Shown piece after piece: positions 61,907-64,000 of a stretch of 64,000 nt of DNA. A program made the translations under genes and the position numbers. The DNA is taken from positions 496,001 to 560,000 of the forward strand of contig NZ_CANMQS010000004.1 of NCBI RefSeq assembly GCF_947500075.1, given 5' to 3'. The notes beneath the pieces were generated by a model. That model was not told the DNA's origin. It made no database searches and worked only from the letters and a program-made list of their open reading frames with translations. The stretch comes from an uncultured Sulfitobacter sp. GTDB taxonomy: Bacteria > Pseudomonadota > Alphaproteobacteria > Rhodobacterales > Rhodobacteraceae. Numbering within the stretch: the first letter of the stretch is position 1; every line of letters starts with the position of its first letter.

Positions 61907-63135
61907 TGGCTGAGCTCCTCAAAGGTCGGCGCGACCTTGACGCCGGCGGTGACGTATTCCTGACCCACGGTGATGATGTTGGCCGTTGTCGGCAGACCCG
62001 TGACCCAGACCCCATCGGCGGTGTCCCGCATGATGCTGACGGGCGCAAAGGCGACGATGTCCCCTTCCTCCAGAAGACGCACACCCAGCGTGCCTTCGTC
62101 GTTCAGGGTCAGGGCGGACTGCGGAATGATATGCGCCTCAACCCCGGCAGAGGCGATGGCAATCTCGGCGGTCTGGCCGTCCCGGATCGACAGATCACCG
62201 TTATCGACCTCGATCTCCACCCGGAAGGTGCGGGTCTCGGGATCGGCGGCGCGGGAGAGGAACTTGACCTCTCCGACAACCTGTTTGCCACCGGCGGCCA
62301 GCCGTGCGCCTGCGCGCGCGCCAAGGGTCACACGGTTCACTTCGGTCTCCGGCACAAATCCCACCAGCTTGATCGGATCAAGCTGGATGATCGTGGCACA
62401 GAGCGCGCCGGGTTGCAGCAGGCTGCCCAGCTCCGCCGTGTCGCTTTCCAGCAGGCCGCTGAAGGGGGCCTTGATGGTCAGACGCTCAATTTCCTTTTCC
62501 GCCGCGTTCAGGGAGGCTGTCGCCGCTTCAATCCCTGACAGCGCTGCGCGCAGGCCGGAGCTGGCGGTTGTGACACCGGCCTGAGCCGCCGCGACGTTGG
62601 CGTCTGCCGTGGCCACGCGAGTCTGGGAGGCAAAACCGTCCTGGATGAGACGGGCTGCCGCGTTCTGGTTGATCATCGCTTCTTCGAGCCGCGCACGGGC
62701 TTCTTCCACGCGGGCCTCCGCCTCCGGCACGCGGAACTTCGCCTCTTCCAGACGGGCGCGCCATTCATCGACCGTGGCCTGGCGGGTGCCGGTGTCGAGC
62801 TCGCACATCACTTCGCCTTCGCTGATCCGCGCGCCTTTGCGCAGCGGTTCGGACGCCACCACCGCAGAGGTCTCAGAGCGCACATCCACCTGCCGCGCGG
62901 CTTCGGTCTGCCCGCGCAGGATCACGGCACTGTCGACCTGCTGCGCGGTCACCTTGCGCGCCACGACCTTGACCAGATTGGCGGCTGGCGCTTCCGCTGC
63001 CTCGGACGGGGCGGCATCAACCGTTTCGGGGTCAGGCTGTCCGCCGATGGCGGCTGTCAATTCAGGCCGGGCCAGGATGAAAATTGCCAAAAGCAGCATC
63101 ACAACCGCTGCGGCGAGAATGGAGAAAATGCGCAT
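61903..63135 (-). CDS. RND efflux periplasmic adaptor (membrane-fusion) protein
   Basis: The protein has 410 residues. The N-terminal anchor is MRIFSILAAAVVMLLLAIFILA. A biotinyl-lipoyl half-motif ISEGEVMCELDTG, a helical hairpin (about 120-195, Ala/Glu-rich) and beta-barrel GALCATIIQLDPIKLVGFVPE follow. It links the pump to an outer-membrane channel. ATG 63135 has GAGG seven bases upstream; an upstream ATG at 63159 is less likely. First gene of the efflux operon. Confidence 0.92.
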   Translation of the reverse strand: MRIFSILAAAVVMLLLAIFILARPELTAAIGGQPDPETVDAAPSEAAEAPAANLVKVVARKVTAQQVDSAVILRGQTEAARQVDVRSETSAVVASEPLRKGARISEGEVMCELDTGTRQATVDEWRARLEEAKFRVPEAEARVEEARARLEEAMINQNAAARLIQDGFASQTRVATADANVAAAQAGVTTASSGLRAALSGIEAATASLNAAEKEIERLTIKAPFSGLLESDTAELGSLLQPGALCATIIQLDPIKLVGFVPETEVNRVTLGARAGARLAAGGKQVVGEVKFLSRAADPETRTFRVEIEVDNGDLSIRDGQTAEIAIASAGVEAHIIPQSALTLNDEGTLGVRLLEEGDIVAFAPVSIMRDTADGVWVTGLPTTANIITVGQEYVTAGVKVAPTFEELSQ

Positions 63136-63368
63136 GTCGAAACCTCGATCAGAATCCATGCCGCGGCGCAGAATGTCGGGGCATAAGTGGTATGTAGTGT
63201 ATCACAAGTGAACTGACTAGTTTAGATGCGCAGTTTTTTTGCAAATTTCTGCCAGCGGTAGAGGATCCTTTCCTGCCGACACCCTGCGGTGTCTGCGGCA
63301 AAGGAGGACTTGGCTTGGCGCGGTGTGCGGGGTATGAGGGGCAAAATCTCTCCTATGGGCAGGCCGGA
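63136..63368. promoter_or_regulatory. divergent promoter region of the efflux operon and the TPR gene
   Basis: 233 bases, with a clearly A/T-richer core at about 63185-63260. On the minus strand TACACT (about 63204-63199) can serve as a -10 box for the adaptor gene. The ACTAGT palindrome near 63217 may be part of an operator. No regulator gene is adjacent. Confidence 0.35.
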
Positions 63369-64000
63369 TGAGCAATACCGACAGTTTTATTGATGAAGTC
63401 ACCGAAGAGGTGCGCCGCGACCGGCTGTACATGCTGCTGCGCCGGTATGGCTGGATTGCCGCGCTGGTGCTGGCGCTGATCATCGGCGGCGTGGCCTGGC
63501 TTGAGGTGCGCAAGGCGCAGGCCCGCGCAGAGGCTGAGGCGCTGGGCGATGCGATGCTGGCGGCCTTGTCGGTGGATGACAGCACGACGCGCGCAGGCGC
63601 GCTGGCGGATATCTCCGCCGCGTCGCCGCAGGGGGCGGCTGTTCTGCGGCTGATGACGGCCGCCGAACAGGTGCAGGCGGGAGATCCCGCTGCGGCTGCC
63701 GCAACGCTGGAAACACTTGCCCTGGACGGCGATGTGCCCGCCATCTACCGCCAGATTGCGCAGTTCAAGGCGCTGACGCTTCAGGCCGGCACCACCGATG
63801 CCGCCACCCGCCGCGTCGCGTTTGAGGCGCTGGCCCAGCCCGGCAACCCGCTGCGCCTGCTGGCGGTTGAGCAACTGGCCCTGATCGACGTTGAGACCGG
63901 TGACACGGATGCCGCACTTGAGCGCTATCAGGCGATCCTTGTCGATGCCGAACTCACCCAGGACTTGCAACAACGCGCCCTACAGGTGATTGTGGCGCTG
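63369..64000 (+). CDS. YfgM-like TPR membrane protein (3' end outside window)
   Basis: The start is ATG 63369 and the frame stays open to the right edge (210 codons visible). It begins MSNTDSFIDEVTEEVRRDRL, then one helix (WIAALVLALIIGGVAWLEV), then repeated helical pairs such as AALSVDDSTTRAGALADISA and RYQAILVDAEL, the TPR_21 pattern of YfgM, an inner-membrane protein that works with the Sec translocon and periplasmic chaperones. In related genomes bamB and der often follow; this lies outside the window. Confidence 0.85.

Overview
The window is 64 kb of GC-rich chromosomal DNA from what looks like a marine alphaproteobacterium of the Roseobacter group (Rhodobacterales). This placement is by gene content, not by a marker tree. 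It rests on several TRAP transporters, a heterotetrameric sarcosine oxidase operon, a Tat-exported formate dehydrogenase with DUF3305/DUF3306/DUF6494/DUF6505 partners, a TamA/TamB pair and Rhodobacterales-style intergenic palindromes. I see no rRNA, tRNA, CRISPR array, transposase, integrase or phage gene. I also see no recognisable DNA-binding transcription factor.

Layout. 1-1209: end of an MCE lipid-transport operon. 1317-8547: a Tat-type nitroreductase-like protein, a TAXI-TRAP transporter (binding protein plus fused permease) and a 1069-residue self-sufficient reductive dehalogenase carrying its own flavin/[2Fe-2S] reductase. 8691-14677: tamA-tamB. 14835-20485: flavin reductase, an alpha/beta-hydrolase lacking its serine, acetyl-CoA synthetase, a small hypothetical protein and an MDR oxidoreductase. 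20785-23959: a DctPQM TRAP transporter. 24134-39484: a formate dehydrogenase island comprising tungstate transporter parts tupBC, a 41-residue microprotein, a WD40-cytochrome c fusion, fdhC-fdhB-fdhA, a Tat peptide protein, a TorD chaperone, DUF3306, DUF3305, a polyferredoxin, a cytochrome c with a TupA-like N-terminus, DUF6494, an Mrp/ApbC ATPase, a degenerate biotin-ligase-like protein and DUF6505. 39481-45438: housekeeping genes (dusA, a TauE permease, a 2OG-oxygenase-like protein, DUF1289, ruvX, ccmI). 45676-51006: soxBDAG. 51090-57249: two secreted paralogues, sodB, a LOG-family protein, a LysM protein and an Atm1-like ABC exporter. 57413-63135: an RND efflux operon with a DUF302 protein. 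63369-end: start of a YfgM-like TPR protein.

How the genes may work together. Sarcosine oxidase releases one-carbon units that can reach formate. The formate dehydrogenase island supplies the metalloenzyme, its tungstate supply, its maturation factors and periplasmic haem carriers. The dehalogenase operon pairs an uptake system with a cytoplasmic NAD(P)H-driven enzyme and needs no respiratory partner. This is the most striking catabolic unit in the window.

Non-coding structure is unusually rich. It includes four copies of an intergenic element around a TTTTTGGCC core (three at convergent gene ends), a nested inverted repeat between dctP and dctQ, an 86-bp repeat that triplicates the 3' end of sodB, and two copies of a double-palindrome element next to it. 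All family assignments come from reading the translated sequence; no database search was run.
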